From assembly GCF_000993785.3 (NCBI RefSeq), contig NZ_CP009922.3, forward strand, positions 248,001-312,000: a stretch of DNA of 64,000 bases, given 5' to 3'. Below, in pieces: positions 16,493-26,164 of the stretch. Origin of the DNA: Streptomyces xiamenensis (GTDB lineage Bacteria; Actinomycetota; Actinomycetes; Streptomycetales; Streptomycetaceae). The notes under the pieces are model-generated. The model saw only the letters and a list, made by a program, of their open reading frames with translations, made no database searches and was not told the origin of the DNA. The stretch's first letter is position 1. The number at the start of each line of letters is the position of its first letter. A program made the translations under genes and the position numbers.

Positions 16493-17557
16493 ATGAACCG
16501 CCGTACGTTCCTGGCCGCCAGCGCCGCACTCACTGCTCCCGGCATCGTCGCCGCCTCACTCGGAACCGCGTCCCCTGAGCCGGCCCGCAGCGCAAGTGGC
16601 CCCGTGATCACCCCCGGCATCGCCGACGACATCGCCGCCACGGTGGAATCCTGCCGCCGCCTGGACGACACCGAGGGCGGCAGCCGCGCCGCCCTGCGGC
16701 ACATGCAACAACAGGTCACCGAGGTCGCCGGCCATATCCGCAACAGCCGTTTCAGCGACAGCGCCACCCGCCAGCGCACGATCAACCTCTGGGCGCAGCT
16801 GGCCCAGACGGCCGGGTGGACGGCCATGGACACCGGGCTCCACACTCGCGCCCACCACTTCTACGCCACCGGGTTGAAGGCCGCCCACGAGACGGCCGAC
16901 CGGGCCCTGACCTCACACATTCTGGGATGCCTGACATTTCAGGCCATCGCCCGCGGCCAGCACCACGACGCCCTCGCTCTTGCTGATGCGGGCATCACCG
17001 CCGCCCTGTCCGCCGCACCAGCCGTCCGGGCCATGGCCGCCGCGCGCAAAGCCCACGCCCACGCGGCGCTCGGCGATCTCACCGCGCTGCGACGAACCAC
17101 CGACGTGGGTCTCACATTCCTCGCGCACCCCGACGCCCGGGACACCCGCCCGCCCTGGCTGTACTGGCTCAGCGACCTGCGCGTCGTCACCGGCCAGAGC
17201 TACATCACCGGCGCTTTCGCGACCGGCGCTCCCGGTACCGGCGAGGCCCGCGCACTGCTGGCCGAGGCGGACCCCTTCATCACCGGCTGGCTCGGCAGAC
17301 ACGCCGAGCACATCGCGGACCGCGACGGCCTCCTCCACGGCGCGTGGCTGGCCCGCTCCTACCTCGCCCGAGACCAACTCGAACACACCGTCGCCACGGC
17401 CGGCTCGCTGCTCCAGTACGCATCGACCGTCCCCTCCGCGCACGTGCGTTCCACACTGGCCGCCCTCGACACCGACCTCGCCGCCCGCCGCGAGTTGCGC
17501 AGCCACCGCCCCGTCCAGCGCCTGCGCGCCGATCTCCAGGACGTCACCGCCGGCTGA
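16493..17557 (+). CDS. Tat-signal helical-repeat protein of unknown function
   Basis: A 354-residue protein. The N-terminus MNRRTFLAASAALTAPGIVA looks like a twin-arginine signal; the rest is Ala-rich and helical with TPR-like units (for example THARHFYATGLKAAHE-like helices at about 118-135 and HDALALADAGITAALS at about 160-176). It resembles the C-terminal, HTH-less part of the TPR regulators common in Streptomyces, whose N-terminus is often annotated in this way; true export is unproven. ATG 16493 has GAGGAGGG upstream. A TACGGT hexamer at about 16451 could be a -10 element. Neighbours on both sides are relics. Confidence 0.7.
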   Translation: MNRRTFLAASAALTAPGIVAASLGTASPEPARSASGPVITPGIADDIAATVESCRRLDDTEGGSRAALRHMQQQVTEVAGHIRNSRFSDSATRQRTINLWAQLAQTAGWTAMDTGLHTRAHHFYATGLKAAHETADRALTSHILGCLTFQAIARGQHHDALALADAGITAALSAAPAVRAMAAARKAHAHAALGDLTALRRTTDVGLTFLAHPDARDTRPPWLYWLSDLRVVTGQSYITGAFATGAPGTGEARALLAEADPFITGWLGRHAEHIADRDGLLHGAWLARSYLARDQLEHTVATAGSLLQYASTVPSAHVRSTLAALDTDLAARRELRSHRPVQRLRADLQDVTAG

Positions 17558-18807
17558 CCGTGCAGCAGCCCGTACGGGGCCGGCGCCCGGGGTGAGTTCG
17601 GTGAGGTGCACAGAGTGCGGCGCGGGGGCGCGCCACCCGCCTCACGCTGCGTGCAGCAACAGGCGGCCTGGGTGCGTTGGTGCCCCGGGGTCTGCCTCCG
17701 CGCCCCCGCTTGTTGACGAGCGCCCGGTGAGAGGCCAGTCACCACTACGCGACGGTCAGGTTCCGGTGCGAGGTTCACGTCAGAGTGGAATCTGACATCG
17801 TACGCAGCCACTGTTGTGCGGGGTCGCGGAAGGCTCGGTGCTGCATCATGCGGGCGGTGGCAATGGAGAAGGCGTGGTTCGCCTTCTCGTCGGCCGCCCA
17901 GATTTCGGCCGAGGCCGCATTCCACGCGGTGTGGCAGTACCTCGGTCAGAGTCCGCGTCCCCATGAATTGGTGCGTGCCTGGGGCCAGAACGCCTCATGC
18001 ACTGTGTCACGAGCTGCCGTGGTCAACTGGTGTCTGCACCTGTCCGCGCAGGTGGTAGCGATTCCGCCTGTCGGAGCGTAGCGGAGGGTCGGGACATAGG
18101 CGGGAGCGGAGGATGAAGACGGGTTCACGGGTGAGGGTGACACCTTCTATTGCGCCTCCTTTGTAGACCGGACCCAACGAGATTGCCGGTCTCATCACGG
18201 ATGCCGACACGGGTGTTCTCCGTCCAGTGGGCACTCTGAAAGTGCCGTAAAGCCTGCCCTGATGGGGGCTCTCTGCAGGGCGGCCCGCCCGGGCTGTGGC
18301 GGGGCGAGGGGCGGTTGGTAGTCGAGGATGTTCATGCGGTGCAGTGCCCCGGCCCGGGTGGCCGGGTGCTCCGCAAGTCGTTTGAGGGCCTTGGCTGATC
18401 CTGGCTTCCCCCGTTCTTGAACAGGTGGTGCTGGCGGCTGGCGCCAGGTGCCGAAGGCGAGCTGCGCGGCCACGCTTCTGCCCGTGGCGGGAGATCGCGA
18501 GTATCGCCATTCTGGAGCCCTCCCACTCTCAGGTCGCCCTTGTGCTCACCGATGGATCCCTCGTGACCCTGCCTGCGCCGGCGTAGTCGGCAGACCGGAC
18601 CGACGCCTCTTTCGAGCGCGGCGTCGCTGAGCTCCGTCGGCGGTTGAAGACGACCACGGGTCCTCGCCGCTGATTGCGGGTCGATGAGGGAACTCGATCG
18701 CTCAGCCATCTTCCGAAGTGCTGTCGTTGCCGGGGCAGGAAGGACTGCGGCAAAGCACCGTCGGGCCACCGGTGTCCTCTTGCCGGTTGTTCTGTGGCCG
18801 GCCATGA
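17558..18807. other. Gene-free decayed stretch
   Basis: About 1.25 kb without an intact gene. Short stretches on the minus strand keep some coding bias, for instance one near 17785-17960 (AEIWAADEKANHAFSIATAR) and one near 18250-18400 (KALKRLAEHPATRAGALHRM), but none has a start, a full domain or a family I recognise. Best read as degraded genes. Confidence 0.5.
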
Positions 18808-19110
18808 TCAGCGTTCTGCCGCGACGGTGGGCTGCGCGGCTGCAGGGTCGGCTGCTTGTGGACGGCCTTCGTGATAGTGCAGGACAGCCGTGGTCAGGAC
18901 TCCGACGACGGCGCATCCGGACAGCACGGTTGGGGCGGTGTCGAAGTTTTTCTGGTCGGCGAGTGCGCCGATGACGGTGGCGAGGATGCTGTTGGAGATG
19001 TCGGTCCGGTCCTCGACCCAGGTGTTCGCTTCGATGCGGACGGAGTCGGTGGCGGTGGCGTCGACCAGGAGAAAAGCGGTGCTGAACAGCGACGGAGGAA
19101 CGGTTCTGAG
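18808..19110 (-). pseudogene. Hypothetical protein, C-terminal part
   Basis: About 100 codons with excellent GC3 bias (AFLLVDATATDSVRIEANTW, VEDRTDISNSILATVIGALA, SGCAVVGVLTTAVLHYHEGR) end at TGA 18808. The last segment before the tail is hydrophobic enough for one membrane helix. Upstream of about 19110 the frame continues but loses its bias, and no start with a ribosome site is evident, so the 5' end is probably lost. Family not recognised. Confidence 0.45.
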
Positions 19111-19219
19111 CAGGCAATGCGCACCAGAGTTGCTCAGGCAGCGTCGAAACCACTGCTCGCAAGGGCCCGTAGGTAAGGGCTCTGCCGTGTCACGGGTTGC
19201 CTTGCGCGGGGAATCGCGG

Positions 19220-20434
19220 TCATGCCGACAGGCGGGTGCCGCGGCGCCAGATGGCACGGGTGTTGAGGGTGTCGCTGATGTCACTGGTCGGATCGCCGTC
19301 CACCAGGAGAAGGTCGGCGCGGAGCCCTTCGGCGACGCGCCCCCGGTCGCTGAGTCGGAAACGGCGGGCCGTGGTCGCCGTGGCCGCGCGCAGTGCCCGT
19401 GAGGGTGTGAGCCCGGCCGCGACCAGGTATTGCAGTTCGTGGTGCAGGCTGGCTCCGTGCGCCAGGCCCCCGAAGAACGTCTCCGGCATGGAGACGTCGG
19501 TGCCGGCCAAGACGTCGATGTCCGCCGCGTCCAGGGCGCGCACGGTGTCGTACACGTCGTCGAGCCTGCCCTGCGGGAAACGGTTGTAGCTGGAGCGCAG
19601 GGTTCGGTCCCATGTGCTGTCGAGGCGCGCGGCGACGCGGGGGTCGTCGGCGAGTTGGCTGCCGGTGTGTCCCATCATCGAGGCGTTGAGAGTGATGCAG
19701 GGAATGACGAACATTCCCGCGTCCTTGATGAGGCGGATGATCTCGTCGGTGTGCGGCTGGTCCATGAAGACGTGGGTAACGCCGTCGATGCCGGCTTCGA
19801 CGGCCATCCTGGTGGCCCCAAGGGTCAGCGCGTGGGCGACGGTCAGGGCGCCGTACTTCTTGGCCTCGGCCACGCCCGCGTTCACGGTTGCCTGGTCGAG
19901 CGAGGGCAGCCCGGGGTGTCCCTCCACGCTGCCGTCGTCGATCATGAACTTGATGAAGTCCGATCCTCGCGCGAGGAGTTGGGGGATGAAGGCGGCCGCT
20001 TCCCGGGGAGTGACGGAGAAGGGCATCAGGGGCATCACCGGGGGGAGATCCCATTTGGGCCGGAAGCCCTCAGGCATGAGCTCGCTGGGATGTCCTCCGG
20101 GAGGCGTGATGGCGAAGCCGGATGAGCGCACGTCGGCCAAGGTGTCGTCGTCGGTGATGAGCCCTCGGTTCTCGCGTGTGTTCATCCCCTGCATCTCCAG
20201 CTCGGTCGTCACCCCGAAGCGCAGGGCGAGCGCCAGGGAGCCCGGGGCGGAATGAACGTGGGCGTCGATGAGTCCCGGCAACAGTGTGGCGCCGCTGCCG
20301 TCAACGATCTCGCTGTCCCGAGGGGCATCGCCGCCGATGCGGGTGATCTTCCCCCCGTCGATGACCACGGTCGGCGCGCCCACCGTCTTCTCCCCGTCGA
20401 AGATCTGCGCGTTGGTGATCGCTGTGAGAGCCAT
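19220..20434 (-). CDS. Amidohydrolase family protein
   Basis: A 404-residue metal-dependent amidohydrolase of the imidazolonepropionase/prolidase-like type. Motifs in order: GLIDAHVHSAPGS at about 58-70 (metal-binding HxH), FIKFMIDDGS (carbamylated-Lys position), LTVAHALTLGATRMAVEAGI (metal His), HVFMDQPHTDEIIRLIKDAG, and DVLAGTDVSMPETFFGG (catalytic Asp). The C-terminal composite-domain strand GLRADLLLVDGDPTSDI closes the fold. No signal peptide. ATG 20434 has a GAGGTGG site. Divergent from a MarR gene across about 100 bp with inverted repeats, so it is probably MarR-regulated. Substrate unknown. Confidence 0.9.
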   Translation of the reverse strand: MALTAITNAQIFDGEKTVGAPTVVIDGGKITRIGGDAPRDSEIVDGSGATLLPGLIDAHVHSAPGSLALALRFGVTTELEMQGMNTRENRGLITDDDTLADVRSSGFAITPPGGHPSELMPEGFRPKWDLPPVMPLMPFSVTPREAAAFIPQLLARGSDFIKFMIDDGSVEGHPGLPSLDQATVNAGVAEAKKYGALTVAHALTLGATRMAVEAGIDGVTHVFMDQPHTDEIIRLIKDAGMFVIPCITLNASMMGHTGSQLADDPRVAARLDSTWDRTLRSSYNRFPQGRLDDVYDTVRALDAADIDVLAGTDVSMPETFFGGLAHGASLHHELQYLVAAGLTPSRALRAATATTARRFRLSDRGRVAEGLRADLLLVDGDPTSDISDTLNTRAIWRRGTRLSA

Positions 20435-20472
20435 GGCGGTCCACCTCGTTTCTCGCTCGGCACCTGATTTAC

Positions 20473-20513
20473 ATAGCAAAGGCTATGCACATGCTCGCGG
20501 GTATGCAAATGTG
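20473..20513. promoter_or_regulatory. Divergent operator region of amidohydrolase and MarR genes
   Basis: Between the two divergent starts lie ATAGC-AAAG-GCTAT (20473-20486) and a wider pair, GCACAT (20487-20492) facing ATGTGC (20508-20513). Such paired palindromes are typical of MarR-type autoregulation. Confidence 0.55.
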
Positions 20514-20537
20514 CTCGCTGGGTCTAGGGTGGGTCTC

Positions 20538-21005
20538 ATGAGCAGCGCGTCTTCCTCAGAGCGGTCTTCCGACGACGTGGCGCTGGACCAGATCGGCCCG
20601 GCCCTGTCACGTCTGCGACGACGCGCGCCGGCATCGAACAAGGACCTCTCCCGCAATCTCGTACTCAATGTGATCGCCGACGCACCGGGCGAGACGACCG
20701 TAGGTGGCCTCGCAGCCGAGATGGGGGTCGCTCAGCCGGTTGCCAGTCGGACCGTCGCCGCCTGCATCGAAGAAGGGCTGCTGCGCCGGACGGCGTCCCC
20801 ATCGGACGGACGCCGCACCGTACTCGAACTCACTGAGCACGGCGAGGCCGAACGCAGTCGCTTCGCCGCCGAACAGCGAAAAGCGTTCGAGGAGATCACC
20901 GTCGCCTGGTCGCCGCAGGAGCGGATCCAGTTCGCTCGGCTCCTGAAACGTTACGGAGCCGATGCCGGCGCCTGGTCCAGAAAACAGGCCCCGAGCGGCG
21001 ACTGA
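20538..21005 (+). CDS. MarR family transcriptional regulator
   Basis: A 155-residue winged-helix regulator: TTVGGLAAEMGVAQPVASRT (recognition helix region) at about 54-73, then the wing LRRTASPSDGRRTVLELTEHG at about 83-103 with the family's SDGRR turn. ATG 20538 is chosen because upstream in-frame codons are antisense to the divergent gene. It most likely represses the divergent amidohydrolase in response to that enzyme's substrate. Confidence 0.92.
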   Translation: MSSASSSERSSDDVALDQIGPALSRLRRRAPASNKDLSRNLVLNVIADAPGETTVGGLAAEMGVAQPVASRTVAACIEEGLLRRTASPSDGRRTVLELTEHGEAERSRFAAEQRKAFEEITVAWSPQERIQFARLLKRYGADAGAWSRKQAPSGD

Positions 21006-21129
21006 ACATCTCTTCAGCAGTGGTTCGCCCCGCCGGTGGCGCTGGTGCGCCGACGCAGTGGGCTCCCGCGCACCGCGTTGCCCCTGACCGCCGCGCTCTC
21101 GCGGGCGCCGGGGCGCGGATGCCGGCGCG

Positions 21130-23013
21130 TCAACCGGCGGTGCCGAACCGGTCCGCAAGGGCGCCCTCTTCGCGCGCCGCCGGCACGGTCTCCCGGGTTC
21201 CGGCTCCGGCGCGCACGGGGACATCCCCGGGCCGGATCCGGCGTACGCCCCCGTGCCGGTCGGTCACCCGCCCCGCCGAGGTGCTTCCCGACATGGCGAG
21301 CACGGACAGGAGAATGAGCGCGCCGGCCGGTGCGAGCACGGTCCACGGGGCCAGTTCCAGATAGGGCTGGCCCTCGGAGAGCAGCCGGCCCCACTCGGCG
21401 GTGGGCGGCTGTTCACCCAGCCCCAGGAAGCCGAGGGAGGCCAGCACGAGGACCGTGGTGGGCAGCCGCAGCACGGCGTTGCGCACGACGGCGGGCAGCA
21501 CCGCCGGCAGGTAGTGGCGGCGCAGCCGATGCGGGGCCCCGGCGCCGAGCGAGACCGAGGCGAGCAGATGACCGCTCGCCCGTTCCTGTTCCACCAGTGC
21601 CGCGCTCTGGGCCGCGTACGGGGTCCAGCCGACCAGGCACACCGCCAGCGCCGCGCCCCAGACCGAGGGGCCGGTCAGCGCCGTCGTCAGCAGTCCGGCG
21701 ACCACGGCCGGCAGCGTGGACATCACCTCGGTCAGACCCGCGCTCCAGCGGGTCGCCATGCCGATGAGCAGCCCGGTGACGGCGCAGACCGCCGCCACCA
21801 CGACCGCCACCCCCGTCGTCCGCAGGGCCCCGTGGCCCAGGCGCGCCAGCAGGTCACGGCCGAGCGCGTCCGTGCCCAGCGGGTGCGCCCAGGAGGGCGG
21901 CAGGAGCCGGGCGGCCGTGTCGACCTGGAGGGGATCGCGCAGCAGTCCCGCCCCGACCACCACGCACAGCGCGACGGCGCACGCCGCAACGAGAAGGTAC
22001 TGCGAGCGCCGCCGGGGCAGCGGGCGCGCGGGCAGAGCGGGCAGGGCACCGCCCCTCAGGGCGGGGCCGATGAGCGCGTACCGCAGTGCCTGGAGCAGCA
22101 GGCCGGCGAGGACGCCGAGCAGGACGAGGAAGAGCGTCGCGGTCTGCAGCGGCGGCAGGTCCTGGGCCAGCGCGGAGTCGAGCGAGAGCCGGCCCAGACC
22201 CGGGATGTTGAAGATCTTCTCCACCGCGACGGCGCCACCGACCAGGGCCACCACGGTCGGCAGCAGCTGGGGGAGGACGCCGGGCAGCGTCCGGCGTACC
22301 GCGCGCCGGGCGACCAGCCGGGGCGCGAGCCCCAGGGAATGGCAGGTCCTGGCCCAGGGCTCGTTGAACGCGGCGGGCAGCGCCTGGTCGAGCAGGCCCC
22401 CGATCATCGCCCCGGACGGCAGCCCGAGCGCGAACGCGGGCAGCACCATCGACTGCGGGCCCTGCCAGCCGCTGGAGGGGAACCAGCCCAGCCAGACACC
22501 GCCCACCAGCGCGAGCAGCGAGGCGAGCAGGAACTTGGGCAGGGCGGCGAGGACGGCCGCGGCCGTGCCGGCGCCGCGGTGGTGGAGCCGCCGCCGGGAG
22601 CCGAGCCGCACCGTACGGGCGCTGATCAGCGCGGCCACCACGAGGGTGACCACCAGGGCGCCGGACATCAGCGTCAGGGAAACGGCGAAGGCGCTGGTGA
22701 CCTGGGGCAGGACGGGTTCGCCCGACACCCAGGAGGTCCCCGCGTCGCCGCGCGCCAGCCCGGCCAGCCACTGGAGGAGATGCGCGAACGGCCCGGAGTC
22801 CAGGCCCAGCTGCTCGCGTACGGTGTCCAGTTGCTCCGGTGTGGGGTCCTGGTCGGCGGAGCGGGCGCGCAGGACGGTCAGGGCGGGGTCGGTCCCGGAC
22901 AGCCACGGCAGCATCGAGACCGCCGCCAGCAGCAGGGCCCCGGCGACCAGGCGCCCGGCCGCCGCGCCGCGGCGCACGGGGGCCCGGCCAAAGTCGCCCT
23001 TCACAGCACGCAT
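21130..23013 (-). CDS. Fused ABC peptide-type permease (DppB-DppC in one chain)
   Basis: A 627-residue membrane protein that carries two permeases end to end. The first half (about 1-320) resembles DppB: LDTVREQLGLDSGPFAHLLQWLAGL, then the EAA-type loop ARTCHSLGLAPRLVARRAVRRTLPG and EKIFNIPGLGRLSLDSALAQD. The second half resembles DppC: HPLGTDALGRDLLARLGHGAL at about 389-409, and LGAGAPHRLRRHYLPAVLPAV. Normally these are separate subunits. Located six bases after the substrate-binding lipoprotein gene. Transport of peptides, nickel or a metallophore is possible. No ATPase gene follows; the next gene is convergent. Confidence 0.9.
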   Translation of the reverse strand: MRAVKGDFGRAPVRRGAAAGRLVAGALLLAAVSMLPWLSGTDPALTVLRARSADQDPTPEQLDTVREQLGLDSGPFAHLLQWLAGLARGDAGTSWVSGEPVLPQVTSAFAVSLTLMSGALVVTLVVAALISARTVRLGSRRRLHHRGAGTAAAVLAALPKFLLASLLALVGGVWLGWFPSSGWQGPQSMVLPAFALGLPSGAMIGGLLDQALPAAFNEPWARTCHSLGLAPRLVARRAVRRTLPGVLPQLLPTVVALVGGAVAVEKIFNIPGLGRLSLDSALAQDLPPLQTATLFLVLLGVLAGLLLQALRYALIGPALRGGALPALPARPLPRRRSQYLLVAACAVALCVVVGAGLLRDPLQVDTAARLLPPSWAHPLGTDALGRDLLARLGHGALRTTGVAVVVAAVCAVTGLLIGMATRWSAGLTEVMSTLPAVVAGLLTTALTGPSVWGAALAVCLVGWTPYAAQSAALVEQERASGHLLASVSLGAGAPHRLRRHYLPAVLPAVVRNAVLRLPTTVLVLASLGFLGLGEQPPTAEWGRLLSEGQPYLELAPWTVLAPAGALILLSVLAMSGSTSAGRVTDRHGGVRRIRPGDVPVRAGAGTRETVPAAREEGALADRFGTAG

Positions 23014-23019
23014 CGGTCC

Positions 23020-24543
23020 TTACTTCAGCCGGGTGTTGACGTCGATCAGGGAGCGCTCTCGCGGGTCGAGGAGCACCCCTTCGACGTGGGCGCCGATGCC
23101 CTGCACGACCTTCTCGTGGACGAGCGGGACGACGGCGTCGGTGCGCAGGATCTCCGCCTCGGCCCGCATGATGTCGCGCTGCCGCAGCTCGGGGTCGCCC
23201 TGCTGAGCGGCGGCGGCGATGGCCTCGTCGACCGCGGGGTCCCGCAGGGCCGCGATGTTGTAGACGCCGTCGCTGGTGTAGTCGCTGGCAAGGTAGGCGA
23301 CGGCGTCACCGGTGTCGAGCAGCGTCACCCGGGAGAAGACCAGGGCGTCGTACCCGCCCGCGAGCAGGTCGGCTTCCATCTGGGTGTACTCGCGTACGTC
23401 CTGCCGCACGGTGAACCCGGCGCGCTCCAGCTGCTGCTGGACGACGGTGGCGGCCTCGGGGAGTTCGGCGCGGTTGGTGTACGTGGCCAGCCGCAGGGTG
23501 CGGTCGCCGGTCGCCTCCGCGACCTCGTCGGGGGTCGCGGCCGTGGCGCGTCCGGTGACGTCCACCCGGTGGCCGGCGGCCCACGGGACGGCGGGCCCGA
23601 ACAGGCCCTGTGCGGGGTCGGCGTACCCGCCGAAGACGGAGTCGACGAGGGCGGGGCCGTCCACGGCCTCACGGGCGGCGGCGCGCAGCGCGGGGTCGGT
23701 GAAGATGCCGGTGCCGGTGTTCAGGACCAGGCTGTCGGAGCGGACGGACGGCACCTCGTGGCGGGTCTGCGCATCGAGCAGGCCGGCCTGGGCGGTGGGG
23801 ATCCATTCGGCGATGTCGACGTCCCCGGCGCGCAGGGCGCTCGCCCGGGCGGTGCCGTCGGCGATCCAGGTGACGTCGATGCCGGGAGCCTGGGCGGTAC
23901 CGCCCCAGTAGGCGTCGAACCGGTCCAGGGTGGCCGCGGTCTTGCCGGTCAGCCGGGTGATCTCGAAGGGGCCGGTTCCGGTGCCGAGCGGGCTGACCGT
24001 CCCGTCCTCGGCGTACGCCGCAGGGGAGAGGATGCCCAGGGCCGGGCTGGCGAGCCGCAGCGGCAGCACGGGGTCCGCGCTCGCCGTGGTGATGACGACC
24101 GTGTCCTCGTCCTCGGCCGTGGCGGTGAGGGTGACGTCGCTGAGGACGCGCGGCTTGATCTCGGCGGCGCCGGCGTGGTCGAGGGCGTTGACGACGGTCT
24201 CGGCGGTGACCTCGGTGCCGTCCTGGAAGGTGGCCTCGCGCAGCGCGAAGGCCCAGGTGGTGTCGTCCCGCTGAGTCCAGGACTCGGCCAGCGCGGGCGC
24301 GGCGGCACCGTCCGCGTCCAGTGCCGTCAGCCCTTCGGTGACCGACAGCTTGCTCAGGACGGTGGCGTCATTGCTGTACGGGGACAGTGCCTGCACCGGC
24401 GGCACCGCGAGAGCCACCCGCAGCCGGCCCGCCGGGTCGGCCCCGCCCCCCGCGTCCGAGGTGTTCCCTCCCGAGGCGAAACAGCCGGTCAGCAAAGGGG
24501 CGAGCACAAGTGCCGCGAGGAGTCCGCGGGAGGTGACGCGCAT
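23020..24543 (-). CDS. ABC substrate-binding lipoprotein, peptide/nickel family
   Basis: A 507-residue SBP family 5 (DppA/NikA/OppA-like) lipoprotein. The signal peptide ends in LLTGC (Cys at about 21). The family blocks KLSVTEGLTALDADG, ALAESWTQRDDTTWAFALRE and ATFQDGTEVTAETVVNALDH are clear, as is ESWTQ...FALRE-type framing. ATG 24543 is chosen because it directly precedes the lipoprotein signal. It is first in a two-gene operon with a fused permease. Upstream at 24621-24639 is an iron-box-like palindrome, so expression is probably induced by iron starvation, and the ligand may be a metal chelate rather than a peptide. Confidence 0.9.
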   Translation of the reverse strand: MRVTSRGLLAALVLAPLLTGCFASGGNTSDAGGGADPAGRLRVALAVPPVQALSPYSNDATVLSKLSVTEGLTALDADGAAAPALAESWTQRDDTTWAFALREATFQDGTEVTAETVVNALDHAGAAEIKPRVLSDVTLTATAEDEDTVVITTASADPVLPLRLASPALGILSPAAYAEDGTVSPLGTGTGPFEITRLTGKTAATLDRFDAYWGGTAQAPGIDVTWIADGTARASALRAGDVDIAEWIPTAQAGLLDAQTRHEVPSVRSDSLVLNTGTGIFTDPALRAAAREAVDGPALVDSVFGGYADPAQGLFGPAVPWAAGHRVDVTGRATAATPDEVAEATGDRTLRLATYTNRAELPEAATVVQQQLERAGFTVRQDVREYTQMEADLLAGGYDALVFSRVTLLDTGDAVAYLASDYTSDGVYNIAALRDPAVDEAIAAAAQQGDPELRQRDIMRAEAEILRTDAVVPLVHEKVVQGIGAHVEGVLLDPRERSLIDVNTRLK

Positions 24544-24620
24544 CAGGGTCCTGTCGTACGGGTGGGCCGGACGCCCCGGCACGCCCACATCCCGGGGCGG
24601 GGCGGGGCTACGACACTATA

Positions 24621-24639
24621 TGAGGTAAGCCTTACCGAA
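24621..24639 (-). promoter_or_regulatory. Iron-box-like operator (DmdR1/IdeR type)
   Basis: TGAGGTAAGCCTTACCGAA agrees at 15 of 19 positions with the symmetric iron-box form TTAGGTTAGCCTAACCTAA and has a GGTAAG-CCTTACC dyad. It is 78 bases upstream of the lipoprotein start on the minus strand. The remaining 24640-25042 stretch contains no gene I can support. Confidence 0.65.
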
Positions 24640-25042
24640 GAAGGCGCGGGGCGGCGGTCCCGTCCACCGCCATGCCCGGCCCGGCGGCCCCTGCGGGCGG
24701 GGCGGGTACGCCGGCGCGGCCGGCCGCGGTCCCGCGCGGACCGGCCGCCCGTGCGGGGCCGCGGCTTCGGGTCACGCCCGACCCGAGGCCGTACTCCTTC
24801 GGCGGAAGCTCCCCGGGCGATCCCGTTGTGCCGCGCAACGGGATGCCCGGCACACGAGCCGGTCCGGGTGCCGCTTGCGTCCCGGAGGACGGTCCCGGCG
24901 CTCGGCCCTGAGCGGCGGTGGTGCGACCACCGTCCACCATCTGACCTGCACCGCACACGAGTTCCGCCGAGCCACCCCCCGCCGCCGGATCACCGGTCCC
25001 GGGGTGGTCCAATCGCCCCGAAGATCATTCCGTGGGGAACTC

Positions 25043-26164
25043 TCAGGGGGTGAGGTGCGTGGTCGACCCATGGAGACCGAGCCGGAGGACCGGTGCGGCG
25101 GTACCGCCGAAGGACGCGCGTGCCTCGGCGGCCGGCAGATGCCGGGGATCGGCGCCGTCGCCGCGCAGGTAGTTGGTGAAGCCCACCACCCGCAGGTCAT
25201 CGAGAACCCACCAGGCATAGGCCTGGTCCGGTTGCGCCGGCGGGTTGCGCAGGACCAGCCCGGAGCCGTTGAGCGGCTCGTACGGCCCGGTCAGCGCGTC
25301 GGCGACGAAACCGTACAGCCCGGTGGGAGCGCCCGGCGGGTGGAACGCCTGCCGGCTGGTGCAGAAGAACAGGTAGTAGCGCGAGTCGTGGACGACGACG
25401 TGGGGCCGTTCGATCTCGTGGTTGACGCCCTCGGCCACGACCAGCGGCGCGAGCAGGCGCCAGGCGCCGTCCGTCCACCGGGCCAGGGCGACGGCCCCCA
25501 TGAAGCGGTCGCCCCAGGGGACACTGGCGGCCACGAGCAGGTACTCCGATCCGTCCGCCGGGTCCCGGAACCAGGCGGGGTCGCGGAACGCCTTGATCCG
25601 CCCCGGCCCCCCGTCCACCTCGTCGGCGGGCAGATAGGCGTGGCCGTCGGAGCGCAGGACGACGCGGTGCTCCGCCTCGGGGGACAGCCGCACCGTACCG
25701 TCCGTGGTGATCAGGGCCGGGCGGGCCTCCATGACCCGCTGGTGAAAGGTGGGGCGTGCCTCCCCGCGCGTTCCGGTCGCGGTGTAGAAGACCGACACCG
25801 TGCCGTCGGGGCGCCGCACCGCGCACCCGGACCACTCACGGCTGCCCGGGGAGGCCCCGTCGGGGAAGACCGGGCCCAGGTCCGTCCAGTTGTCGCCCGT
25901 CCGGGCGAGCAGCCACAGACGGGCCATGTCGTGGCGCAGTTCCGGGTGGCCCGACGCGGGGGCGGACAGCGTCATCCACAGTTCCCGGCCGTTCAGGACG
26001 GTCGGTGAGCCGTCCTCCTCCTGCACCGGCCACAGGTCCCACACGTCCCGGTCCGCCAGCACCCGGGTGGGAGCATCGCCGATCGGGGGGGCGGTGGTCG
26101 CGGGGTCGTCGGCGAGCCGGTCGAGGTCGGCCCGGGTCCACCGCGTGGTGCGGACATCGGTCAC
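25043..26164 (-). CDS. Glycoside hydrolase family 68 (levansucrase-like) enzyme
   Basis: A 373-residue five-bladed propeller enzyme. GH68 catalytic signatures are in order: VWDLWP with nucleophile Asp43, EWSGCA at 110-115, FRDP with the transition-state stabiliser Asp195, and EIERPHV with the acid/base Glu at 250-252. GH68 enzymes split sucrose and transfer fructose (levansucrase, inulosucrase) or hydrolyse beta-fructosides. There is no signal peptide, so the enzyme should act in the cytoplasm on an imported sugar. Start GTG 26164 overlaps the stop of a 12-codon frame from ATG 26199 (GTGA), which may be a coupling leader. Last gene of the sugar transporter operon. Confidence 0.85.
   Translation of the reverse strand: MTDVRTTRWTRADLDRLADDPATTAPPIGDAPTRVLADRDVWDLWPVQEEDGSPTVLNGRELWMTLSAPASGHPELRHDMARLWLLARTGDNWTDLGPVFPDGASPGSREWSGCAVRRPDGTVSVFYTATGTRGEARPTFHQRVMEARPALITTDGTVRLSPEAEHRVVLRSDGHAYLPADEVDGGPGRIKAFRDPAWFRDPADGSEYLLVAASVPWGDRFMGAVALARWTDGAWRLLAPLVVAEGVNHEIERPHVVVHDSRYYLFFCTSRQAFHPPGAPTGLYGFVADALTGPYEPLNGSGLVLRNPPAQPDQAYAWWVLDDLRVVGFTNYLRGDGADPRHLPAAEARASFGGTAAPVLRLGLHGSTTHLTP

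Noticed and set aside
21253..25053. Very long plus-strand open frame (over 1,200 codons)
   Set aside because: It is antisense to the permease and lipoprotein genes, has no recognisable domain, and its residues are the Gly/Arg/Ala/Gln mix expected of a complementary frame in GC-rich DNA.
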